From: an uncultured Chitinophagaceae bacterium
Lineage (GTDB): Bacteria > Bacteroidota > Bacteroidia > Chitinophagales > Chitinophagaceae
Assembly: GCA_946479005.1 (NCBI GenBank)
Contig: CAMLEM010000044.1
Span: 1 to 9,333 of the forward strand
Reading direction: 5' to 3'
Length of the DNA stretch: 9,333 nt
The position numbers and the translations under genes are program-made. Below the pieces are notes generated by a model. The model did not search any database. It was not told the DNA's origin and saw only the letters and a list, made by a program, of their open reading frames with translations. Positions 1 to 5,479 of this stretch are shown here, piece after piece (position 1 is the stretch's first letter; every line of letters begins with the position of its first letter).

Positions 1-662
1 GCAGCCTTTGCCCTCAGGTTGGACCTTCCCATCACCCCGGGTATCTCATCGAATTGAAGTGCCCGGTTCGCGTGCCCGTGACCACATAGTATGCCAACGG
101 TATTGTATTTTCTCAGGAGGTCAGTGATCTCGTACCAATTGTCCAACCCCGGATCAATAGGGTAATGATTGAGAAAAATGATCTTTTCCCCGGCCTGGGT
201 TTTTTTCAGTTCGGCATCCAGCCAGTTCACGGCATCCCTCGGTACGTGGCCATCACTCATTCGAACATATGGCCCGGAAGCGCAGCCCAGGAAGCGATAA
301 CCTCCATAGGAAAAATTGAAGCGGTCGGCCCCAAAGGTCTTTACAAACATCACTCCGCCACTTTCGCTCCAGCCGGTATCGTGGTTCCCCGGGATGATAT
401 AGTAAGGGATATCGAGGCTATCAAGGATCTGCTTGGCCAGGGCGAGTTCATTATTGGTGCCGAGTTCGGTGATATCCCCGGTGAGTACCACAAATGCGAT
501 ATCGTCCATTGCATTGATGTCCCGCACGGTCCGGCGAAGGTCCTCCTCTGCCGAGCCATTCGGAGAACCGATATGGGTGTCGGAAATAAAGGCAAAGCGG
601 AAACCCTGGGAGGCAGAGGGAAAGCTACTTAAAACGACAAGAAGGAAAAGAAGAATTCGCAT
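1..662 (-). CDS. Secreted calcineurin-like metallophosphoesterase (3' end cut off by window edge)
   Basis: The frame is open from ATG at 662 down to base 1, giving 220 complete codons with no stop, so the gene continues outside the window. A signal peptide is visible at residues 1-19 (MRILLFLLVVLSSFPSASQ, cleavage near Q19). The core follows with the full two-metal phosphoesterase motif set: D28-T-H30 (SDTHIG), G62-D63 (LTGDITE), G92-N93-H94-D95, H166 (LNHYP) and G194-H195-G196-H197. Known for the family: these residues bind a dinuclear metal centre that hydrolyses phosphomono- or diesters. The substrate cannot be told from sequence; the closest general type is the Icc/CpdA-like branch, here exported to the periplasm or surface. 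Residues after GHGH (IPGVMGRSNLRAK) continue without reaching an end, and related Bacteroidota proteins can carry further C-terminal domains, so a multidomain protein is possible. It is divergent from the GbsR-like gene across a 98-bp gap. No Shine-Dalgarno is seen. Confidence 0.93.
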   Translation of the reverse strand, partial: MRILLFLLVVLSSFPSASQGFRFAFISDTHIGSPNGSAEEDLRRTVRDINAMDDIAFVVLTGDITELGTNNELALAKQILDSLDIPYYIIPGNHDTGWSESGGVMFVKTFGADRFNFSYGGYRFLGCASGPYVRMSDGHVPRDAVNWLDAELKKTQAGEKIIFLNHYPIDPGLDNWYEITDLLRKYNTVGILCGHGHANRALQFDEIPGVMGRSNLRAKA

Positions 663-724
663 AATGCAATTTAAGATCTTTATCAGCTCAAAGTCCTTTG
701 TTCCAGCAGGCTGATTTTTCAAAT

Positions 725-746
725 AGTTTCAATATTTTTTGAAACT
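725..746. promoter_or_regulatory. Perfect inverted repeat, likely operator of the GbsR/MarR-like regulator
   Basis: The arms AGTTTCAA (725-732) and TTGAAACT (739-746) are exact reverse complements separated by the 6-base AT spacer TATTTT. The centre-to-centre geometry suits a dimeric winged-helix protein. The repeat covers the presumed -33 element and the spacer of the promoter reading into the regulator gene at 761, and lies in the gap shared with the divergent phosphoesterase gene. Inference: the regulator binds here to repress itself and possibly affects the divergent gene. A second, shorter inverted repeat, CAAAG-TC-CTTTG, lies at 689-700 on the phosphoesterase side. Confidence 0.7.
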
Positions 747-756
747 TCTAAATTTG
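727..756 (+). promoter_or_regulatory. Bacteroidota-type promoter of the GbsR-like gene, predicted leaderless
   Basis: The perfect -7 element TAAATTTG occupies 749-756 (consensus TAnnTTTG). An imperfect -33 element, TTTC at 727-730, lies 18 bases upstream (consensus TTTG, usual spacing about 19). Only four bases separate the -7 element from the ATG at 761, so transcription should begin at or within a base or two of the start codon. The -33 element sits inside the left arm of the inverted repeat. Confidence 0.65.
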
Positions 757-760
757 CCTG

Positions 761-1267
761 ATGAAACTTACCGAAGCCAGGCAGCAGTTCATCAGCAGCT
801 GGGGTGCCTTTGGAACCCACTGGGGGATCAACAGGAGTATGGCCCAGATACACGCTTTGCTGATGGTAAGCGCCGACCCCCTGACGCAGGACGATATGAT
901 GGAGCAGCTCAATATCAGCCGGGGGAATACCAATATGAATATCCGGGAGTTGATCAACTGGGGTCTCGTGGAAAGGGTGATCGTCGCCGGGGAACGCCGC
1001 GAATACTTCGCCGCGGAAATAGATATGTGGAAGGTGGTGAGGATGATCGTGAAGGAAAGAAAGAAAAGGGAACTTGAGCCGATGCTGAAATTATTGGAGC
1101 GGCTCGAATCGGTAGAAGGCGATAAGAAAGACAGGGATGTAAGGGCCTTCCTCGATGTGATCGCCGGCATCCGCAAGTTGGGAAGAAAAGCCGATAAAAC
1201 CCTGGACCTGATGATCAACGCTGAGGAGCACTGGTTCCTTTCAGCTATGAGTAAGTTCGTGAAGTAG
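761..1267 (+). CDS. GbsR/MarR-family transcriptional regulator
   Basis: This 168-aa protein has the fold pattern of the GbsR (COG1510) branch of MarR regulators. An N-terminal helix (residues 1-20, with SSWGAFGTHWGINRSMAQIHALL) leads into a winged helix-turn-helix at about 41-73 (LTQDDMMEQLNISRGNTNMN, then IRELINWGLVERV). The wing at 75-83 (VAGERREYF) is typical of the family. The C-terminal half (about 90-168) is helical and charged and is the likely dimerisation region. Family members control osmoprotectant, efflux or envelope genes; the target and ligand here are unknown. The start is supported by the TAAATTTG promoter element four bases upstream. The stop TAG is followed at once by an in-frame TAA. 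The neighbouring CoA-binding gene begins 12 bases later, so co-transcription is likely. The inverted repeat in its promoter suggests autoregulation. Confidence 0.9.
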   Translation: MKLTEARQQFISSWGAFGTHWGINRSMAQIHALLMVSADPLTQDDMMEQLNISRGNTNMNIRELINWGLVERVIVAGERREYFAAEIDMWKVVRMIVKERKKRELEPMLKLLERLESVEGDKKDRDVRAFLDVIAGIRKLGRKADKTLDLMINAEEHWFLSAMSKFVK

Positions 1268-1275
1268 TAACTTTG
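1268..1275 (+). promoter_or_regulatory. -7 element (TAACTTTG) directly before the CoA-binding gene
   Basis: TAACTTTG matches TAnnTTTG exactly and ends four bases before the ATG at 1280, the same spacing as upstream of the GbsR-like gene. It begins with the second of the two tandem stop codons of that gene. No convincing TTTG -33 element is seen 17-23 bases upstream, so this is either a weak internal promoter for a leaderless transcript or a chance match inside an operon. Confidence 0.45.
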
Positions 1276-1279
1276 TTAA

Positions 1280-1645
1280 ATGGCTGGCAAAAAGACCCTT
1301 GTCCTCGGCGCTTCGGATAATCCTTCCCGGTATAGTTTCCTTGCCATAAAAAAATTACGCCGCTTCGGGCACGAGGTGGAAGCCATTGGCCGTAAAACAG
1401 GGGAGGTGGATGATGTGATCATCCGGAAAGGAGAACAGGCGCTTGAAAATATCGATACGGTTACCCTCTATTTAAATCCCGGGCACCAGCAGCAATATTA
1501 CGATTACATCCTTTCGCTCAAACCGAAGCGGATCATCTTTAACCCGGGGGCGGAGAACCCGGAATTATCCGCCCTTGCGCGTAAAAACGGGATCTTACCT
1601 GTAGAAGCCTGCACCCTCGTAATGCTAAGTACTAACCAGTATTAA
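1280..1645 (+). CDS. CoA-binding domain protein (YccU/COG1832 type)
   Basis: This is a single-domain, 121-aa Rossmann-like protein of the CoA_binding_2 family. The nucleotide-binding glycine motif is at residues 10-19 (GASDNPSRYS), preceded by the strand KTLVL. The two other conserved patches are NPGAENPEL (88-96) and EACTLVML (109-116), both characteristic of the family. The length matches stand-alone members (about 120-140 aa). The family is related to the CoA-binding domain of succinyl-CoA synthetase and some acyl-CoA synthetases, but these small cytoplasmic proteins have no well-established reaction. It follows the GbsR-like regulator by 12 bases, so it may be in the same operon and either report on CoA status or simply be co-regulated; this is inference. 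No terminator hairpin is visible after the stop. Confidence 0.9.
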   Translation: MAGKKTLVLGASDNPSRYSFLAIKKLRRFGHEVEAIGRKTGEVDDVIIRKGEQALENIDTVTLYLNPGHQQQYYDYILSLKPKRIIFNPGAENPELSALARKNGILPVEACTLVMLSTNQY

Positions 1646-1843
1646 TCGTAGATAACACTTCAGCCAAAGGGAGATTTACGAACGAGCAAAAAGTACTACT
1701 GCGCAATTTTCCTGAAAACCTATGCCCTAAACTTGCTTTCCACTCGATCTTTTTGAAATCTTGTATCACCGTCCCCCCTGAAAACTGTACACCCTAACCA
1801 GGTGCACTGAACAATATCCTATTGACCTTAAAAAATAAGTCAG

Positions 1844-2323
1844 ATGAAAAACCTGCGTACCGTAGCGGCATTTATTTGCATTACTTTTTGCGGGATCACT
1901 GCATCCGCGCAAAACACTGATCACGCTCCGTTAAATGAACCCAACCGGAACAAGCCGAGCCTGTTTAGCAATCTCCCGGACCAGATCCCGGTGAGCATTG
2001 AGTACCTCAACACATTCTTTGATGCCCCTTCAGGAAAACCGGTAAGCCTTGCAACAGGAACGGACCGCAACAGCCTAAGCATAGAAGGAAGGGTGATATC
2101 CAGTGAAAGCAAGTACAATGAGGCGCTGAAAAGTGTTGTCGTTCGCTCCACGAACTACAACGGGGCCACGCTCACGATTTCCAGGTATACCGATGAAACC
2201 GGCGCTGTCAGCTATACAGGCCGCATCATCAGTATGCAGCACGGGGATGCCTATGAGCTGAAAACCATAGATGGCAGCCTCTTCCTTATCAAACGAAAAT
2301 TCCATAGCCTTATCAATGAATAA
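1844..2323 (+). CDS. Secreted protein of unknown function, upstream partner of the T9SS protease
   Basis: This 159-aa protein is not assigned to a family. It has a clear signal peptide (MKNLRTVAAFICITFCGITASAQ, cleavage around residue 23) without a lipobox cysteine downstream, so it is probably periplasmic or secreted. The mature part contains SLFSNLPDQIPVSIEYLNTF (about 39-58), then an apparently beta-rich region including SIEGRVISS, SVVVRSTNYNGATLTISRY, SYTGRIISMQHGDAYEL and SLFLIKRKFHSL. It carries no T9SS sorting domain, lipobox or catalytic motif that I recognise. It is 64 bp upstream of the secreted zinc protease and on the same strand, and both begin with a similar MKN(I)LRTV segment, so the two are probably co-expressed. 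It could be a protease partner, such as a separately encoded pro-domain, chaperone or inhibitor; that is speculation from context. The 198-bp gap before it (1646-1843) shows no clear promoter, only the imperfect TAAACTTG near 1725-1732. Confidence 0.8.
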   Translation: MKNLRTVAAFICITFCGITASAQNTDHAPLNEPNRNKPSLFSNLPDQIPVSIEYLNTFFDAPSGKPVSLATGTDRNSLSIEGRVISSESKYNEALKSVVVRSTNYNGATLTISRYTDETGAVSYTGRIISMQHGDAYELKTIDGSLFLIKRKFHSLINE

Positions 2324-2387
2324 CTGACCCGTTTTTTATCCGTGTCCCTTTCTTGTACCTATTGAAAAACGCAAAATCCGCCTTGTT

Positions 2388-3986
2388 ATGAAAAACATTT
2401 TACGTACCGTTATTCCGGCCCTGGGCCTGCTCCTGGCCGTGAATGCGAAAGGCCAGGTGCCTGTTCTGAACAGCTATCCCTCGGCCACCGCAACGATCCT
2501 CCTGGATTTCGATGGACATACCGTATCGAATACGTCCTGGAACTGGAATGGTCCCATCGTTTGTGGAGCTTCCGGTTTGAATGCCACGCAAATAACCGAA
2601 GTATTTAACCGGGTCGCTGAAGACTACCGTCCCTTCAACGTTAACATCACCACCGACGAAGCGAAGTACAATGCAGCCCCGCTGAATCGCCGTATGCGCG
2701 TGATCTGTACCGTGAGTTACGAATGGTATGGCACATCTGGTGGCGTCGCCTTCCTGGAGTCTTTTACCTGGACCGATGACACGCCCTGCTTCGTCTTCAC
2801 ATCGCTTCATAATTACAATGTCAAGAACATCTCGGAAGCGGCGGCCCACGAGGCGGGCCATACCCTGGGCCTGTTCCACCAGTCCCTTTATAATTCAGAT
2901 TGCATAAAGATGGCCGAGTACCACGCTGGCGTCGGAAGCGGCGAGATCGGCTGGGCGCCCATTATGGGAAATGGCTACTACCGCAATATGACCCTTTGGA
3001 ACAGCGGCCAGAATTCCGAAGGCTGCAACCAGATCCAAAACGATCTTACCGTGATCACCACGGGAAACGGTTTCTCCTTCCGCACCGATGATCATTCGGC
3101 TGCTTTTAACCAGTCGACACAGGCCAACTTTAGCAACAACCAGTTCACCGTGAGCGGTGTGGTGGAAAGAAATACCGACCAGGACCTGTTCCGTTTTACA
3201 CTGGCTTCCTTTGGAAGGTTCCAGTTGAATGCCATTCCTTATAATGTGGGAACAGGGAATGCCGGTTCAGACCTCGACCTGCAGGTAACGCTCCTAAACA
3301 GCACGCAAACTACCCTCGGCGTTTACAACCCCGGCACCCTGCTCAATTCCATTATTGACACCCTGATGAGCGCAGGCACTTATTATCTCCGGGTGGAGGG
3401 TAAAGGAAATATCTATGCCCCGGCTTATGCAAGCCTCGGCTCATACGCCCTCAATGGCGCTTTTACCGCCGGCAATCCCCTCCCGCTGAGAAGACTGGAA
3501 CTGAACGGCTTTGTTTCAGGCGACAATCACAACCTGAACTGGCTGATCGATGCCGACGAGCAGGTGGTGGAGCAGATCCTCGAGATCTCCACGGATGGCA
3601 TCCATTTCACACCCGTGGCGACTCCTTCCAATGATGCCAGGACATTCAGCTACCGACCCTATGTTTCGGGTAACGCGATGTACCGGGTGAATGTCAGCTT
3701 CGACAATGGAAAACAACATTATTCAAATATCATCACGCTTCGCAGGAGCGGTGCCACACCGAAGCCGCAACTGGTAAGTAATGTGATCGGGCAGAATGAT
3801 CTCAACGTTACAAGCCCGGCCGCCTACGACTATCACATCTTTGATCTCAACGGCAAATCGATCACGAAAGGAAAACTCGTGATGGGAAATAACCGCATTG
3901 CGGTGCCCGGGATCGTCAACGGGGTTTATGTGATCCGTTTTACAGGCGATGCCGAGAATTGGGTGGAGAAATTCATTCGCCAATAA
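2388..3986 (+). CDS. Secreted metzincin-type zinc metalloprotease with T9SS type A sorting domain
   Basis: This 532-aa multidomain exported protein starts with a signal peptide at residues 1-23 (ends NAKGQ). The catalytic domain spans about 24-230. It opens with ILLDFDGH and contains the complete zinc site H154-E-A-G-H158-T-L-G-L-F-H164-Q, i.e. HExxHxxGxxH with catalytic E155, plus the metzincin Met-turn at I192-M193-G (APIMGNGY). Residues about 250-345 (TVSGVVERNTDQDLFRF to GTYYLRVEGKGN) resemble a pre-peptidase C-terminal (PPC) beta-sandwich. About 363-455 looks like a further beta domain (NPLPLRRLELNGFV, LEISTDGIHFTPV). Residues about 459-532 are a T9SS type A sorting domain (YDYHIFDLNGKSITKGKL, then GIVNGVYVIRF and a basic end KFIRQ). 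Known for such domains: they direct passage through the type IX secretion system and are removed or anchored at the surface. The exact peptidase family is not certain (reprolysin/M43-like possibilities). The substrate is unknown. A strong terminator follows. Confidence 0.93.
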   Translation: MKNILRTVIPALGLLLAVNAKGQVPVLNSYPSATATILLDFDGHTVSNTSWNWNGPIVCGASGLNATQITEVFNRVAEDYRPFNVNITTDEAKYNAAPLNRRMRVICTVSYEWYGTSGGVAFLESFTWTDDTPCFVFTSLHNYNVKNISEAAAHEAGHTLGLFHQSLYNSDCIKMAEYHAGVGSGEIGWAPIMGNGYYRNMTLWNSGQNSEGCNQIQNDLTVITTGNGFSFRTDDHSAAFNQSTQANFSNNQFTVSGVVERNTDQDLFRFTLASFGRFQLNAIPYNVGTGNAGSDLDLQVTLLNSTQTTLGVYNPGTLLNSIIDTLMSAGTYYLRVEGKGNIYAPAYASLGSYALNGAFTAGNPLPLRRLELNGFVSGDNHNLNWLIDADEQVVEQILEISTDGIHFTPVATPSNDARTFSYRPYVSGNAMYRVNVSFDNGKQHYSNIITLRRSGATPKPQLVSNVIGQNDLNVTSPAAYDYHIFDLNGKSITKGKLVMGNNRIAVPGIVNGVYVIRFTGDAENWVEKFIRQ

Positions 3987-4027
3987 AGATTTCCACGTTC
4001 CGTGAGGAACATTTGATCCGTACCCCT

Positions 4028-4058
4028 ATTGTAATTCAGAGGTTTTTCTATAACTTAG
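4028..4058 (+). promoter_or_regulatory. Candidate promoter for the YkuK-family gene, embedded in the terminator hairpin
   Basis: ATTG (4028-4031) and TAACTTAG (4051-4058) each match the Bacteroidota -33 (TTTG) and -7 (TAnnTTTG) consensus with one mismatch and are 19 bases apart, the preferred spacing. The -7 element occupies the loop and the first bases of the right arm of the terminator. RNA starting just downstream would lack the left arm and could not form the hairpin. This is inference and the elements are imperfect. Confidence 0.35.
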
Positions 4059-4074
4059 AAAAACCTCTTTTTTT
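4038..4074 (+). terminator. Strong intrinsic terminator after the T9SS protease gene
   Basis: The arms AGAGGTTTTTCTA (4038-4050) and TAGAAAAACCTCT (4056-4068) pair over 13 bases without a mismatch around a five-base loop (TAACT). The right arm ends in T, and six more T follow (4069-4074). The U-tract runs directly into the ATG at 4075. The opposite strand lacks a U-tract on its own 3' side, so it acts for + strand transcripts only. A smaller hairpin, GTTCC-GTGA-GGAAC with a GNRA-type loop, lies just upstream at 3997-4010. Confidence 0.88.
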
Positions 4075-4548
4075 ATGCGCTGGAGAAAATTTAATGGCGA
4101 CCCTATCGAAGCCCCCATTCTCGAAGCCGTGGAAACCGCCATCAAAAGAGAAGCCGCCAACGGCTTTAAGCTCAAGGTTTGCATTGGTACGGACTCCCAG
4201 GTCAAAGGCCAGGAAACAGAATTTGCAACGGTGATCGTGTTTCTCAGGGAAGGGCACGGCGGTTTTATGTTCATCCATAACGAAAAGACCCGCCAGCAAT
4301 TCACCATCAAGGAAAGAATGCTGATGGAAGTGGCCAAGAGCATCGAGATCGCCTATGAATTATGCAACCTGTTCACGCTTTATGATGTGGAAATGGAAGT
4401 GCACGCTGACATCAATACCAATCCGCACTTCAAAAGCAATGATGCCCTCAAGGAAGCAATGGGTTACATCCTGGGAATGGGATTCGCGTTCAAAGCCAAG
4501 CCGGAAGCTTTCGCAAGCAGTAGCTGTGCGAACAAGATGGTGAATTGA
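4075..4548 (+). CDS. YkuK-family RNase H-like protein (DUF458)
   Basis: This 157-aa cytoplasmic protein without a signal peptide is recognised as the YkuK / RNaseH_like (DUF458) family. It shows the N-terminal WRKFNG (3-8), the first-strand motif CIGTDSQ (36-42) holding acidic D40, FATVIVF (50-56), GGFMF (62-66), IKERMLMEV (78-86) with conserved E80 and E85, EVHADINTNP (108-117) with D112, and the near-invariant end FKAKPEAFASSSCANKMVN. Length matches the family. The fold is predicted to be RNase H-like with acidic residues in the right places, but I know of no firmly established biochemical role, so nuclease activity is inferred from fold only. The ATG directly abuts the U-tract of the upstream terminator, leaving no room for a Shine-Dalgarno. 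This suggests a very short leader or expression by read-through. It converges with the 55-aa ORF, only 7 bases apart. Confidence 0.88.
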   Translation: MRWRKFNGDPIEAPILEAVETAIKREAANGFKLKVCIGTDSQVKGQETEFATVIVFLREGHGGFMFIHNEKTRQQFTIKERMLMEVAKSIEIAYELCNLFTLYDVEMEVHADINTNPHFKSNDALKEAMGYILGMGFAFKAKPEAFASSSCANKMVN

Positions 4549-4555
4549 ACGGTGG

Positions 4556-4723
4556 TCAGAAGCGCGGGCTTTTCAGATCCGTGATCTGTTGGGCGGTTAC
4601 GCCGGCTTCTCCGTTTTGCAGTCTTTCCATCTTCTTACTATCCTCCTGGGCCAGTGCAAAGGTCACCAGCACCATTACAAAAAGAAGGACAGCGATATTC
4701 TTTTCAGACAGAAATTTTCTCAT
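4556..4723 (-). CDS. Small secreted or single-span membrane protein, 55 aa, unknown function
   Basis: I chose the ATG at 4723 (MRKFLSEKNIAVLL...) rather than the in-frame ATG nine codons upstream at 4750. It places a basic N-terminus directly before the hydrophobic stretch IAVLLFVMVLVTFALAQ (10-26), which reads as a signal peptide ending at AQ or as one membrane helix. The remaining 29 residues (EDSKKMERLQNGEAGVTAQQ and on to SPRF) are polar with no recognised domain. It sits between convergent YkuK (7 bases away) and engB (97 bases upstream on the same strand). Its start context TGCATTATG recurs exactly at the phosphoesterase start. An imperfect -7-like TATTTTG lies upstream. Being this small it could be a chance ORF, but the signal-peptide-like composition favours a real gene. 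Confidence 0.6.
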   Translation of the reverse strand: MRKFLSEKNIAVLLFVMVLVTFALAQEDSKKMERLQNGEAGVTAQQITDLKSPRF

Positions 4724-4820
4724 AATGCACAGGTCTAAGGTTGCCCGCAAAATAATTCAATATTTGGAGATTTGTAATTCTCTAAGACTGAAACATAACG
4801 ACCTGAATAATTTGTGGATA

Positions 4821-5438
4821 TCATAGTTTCCTGAAACCCTTGCTAAGGTCGCTGATATAGTCCAGGATCTCTTCCCTCCCTGTTTTGTCGCGGGCTGAGC
4901 TAAGAAAAAACGGGGGTAACAGTTCCCAGGTTGTCTTCATCTCCCTCATAAATTCTTCCACATTTCCCTGGACCACTGCAGGTTTTTTCTTATCGGCCTT
5001 GGTAAATACCAGCACAAACGGCGTACCCCATTCTCCCAGTTTGCTAATAAACTCCAGGTCTATCTTCTGGGGACCCAGCCTGCTGTCTACCAGCACAAAC
5101 AGGCAAACAAGGTTCTCCCGCTTCCGGATATAGGATTCGATCATATTGGAAAAGTTATGGCGGGTCTTTTGGGAAACGGTAGCATATCCATAGCCGGGAA
5201 GATCTACCAGGTACCAGGATTTTTTATCCCCGGGTATCAATTCAAAATGATTGATGAGCTGGGTTTTACCGGGAGTAGCGGAAATCTTTGCCAGTTCCCT
5301 GCGGTTGGCCAGCATATTTATGAGGGAAGATTTACCCACATTGCTTCTCCCGATGAAAGCGAACTCAGGCTTATCTGGCGGGGGGCAGTCCTTGTATCCC
5401 GGGCTGCTTCGCAGGTATTTCGCCGTAATAAATTCCAT
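4821..5438 (-). CDS. engB: Ribosome biogenesis GTP-binding protein EngB (YsxC/YihA)
   Basis: This 205-aa GTPase needed for large ribosomal subunit assembly in other bacteria has all G motifs: G1 GRSNVGKSS (30-38), G2 with T55 in ATPGKT (54-59), G3 DLPGYGYA (79-86), G4 TKAD (146-149) and G5 SSA (180-182). The N-terminus MEFITAKYLRSSPGYKDCPP fits the family start. I therefore use ATG 5438 instead of the farther in-frame ATG at 5486, which would add 16 unrelated residues and overlap the start of ubiE. A -7-like TATCTTG ends five bases before this ATG, supporting the choice. It is divergent from ubiE with 41 bases between start codons, and no hairpin terminator is seen between its stop and the downstream 55-aa gene. 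Confidence 0.96.
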   Translation of the reverse strand: MEFITAKYLRSSPGYKDCPPPDKPEFAFIGRSNVGKSSLINMLANRRELAKISATPGKTQLINHFELIPGDKKSWYLVDLPGYGYATVSQKTRHNFSNMIESYIRKRENLVCLFVLVDSRLGPQKIDLEFISKLGEWGTPFVLVFTKADKKKPAVVQGNVEEFMREMKTTWELLPPFFLSSARDKTGREEILDYISDLSKGFRKL

Positions 5439-5443
5439 GGGTG

Positions 5444-5450
5444 CAAGATA
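5444..5450 (-). promoter_or_regulatory. -7-like element of engB
   Basis: On the minus strand this reads TATCTTG, one T short of TAnnTTTG, followed by CACCC and the ATG at 5438. The spacing resembles the other near-leaderless starts in the window. A -33 element is not clear. It lies inside the 41-bp region shared with the ubiE promoter. Confidence 0.35.
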
Positions 5451-5465
5451 CGGCAGTGCGAAACG

Positions 5466-5473
5466 TACCTTTG
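5466..5473 (+). promoter_or_regulatory. -7 element (TACCTTTG) of ubiE
   Basis: This is an exact TAnnTTTG match ending six bases before the GTG at 5480. It predicts a transcript beginning within a base or two of that GTG, so starts farther upstream (ATG 5441) would lie outside the mRNA. No good TTTG -33 element is visible. Confidence 0.5.
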
Positions 5474-5479
5474 CAAGCT

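Noticed and set aside
165..632. Long + strand frame opposite the phosphoesterase gene
   Set aside because: It is antisense to a gene with complete phosphoesterase motifs and encodes no recognisable protein, so it is a shadow frame.
748..1218. 156-codon minus-strand frame opposite the GbsR-like gene
   Set aside because: It has low-complexity Ser/Leu/Ile composition typical of a reverse-complement frame and overlaps the whole regulator.
1646..1843. Direct repeat CCTGAAAAC in the gap before the 159-aa gene
   Set aside because: It is nine bases, two copies, in AT-rich sequence with no further structure. It is compatible with chance.
2400..2879. 159-codon minus-strand frame inside the protease gene
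   Set aside because: It is antisense to the catalytic domain with HExxHxxGxxH and has no domain or signal peptide, so it is a shadow of GC-rich codon positions.
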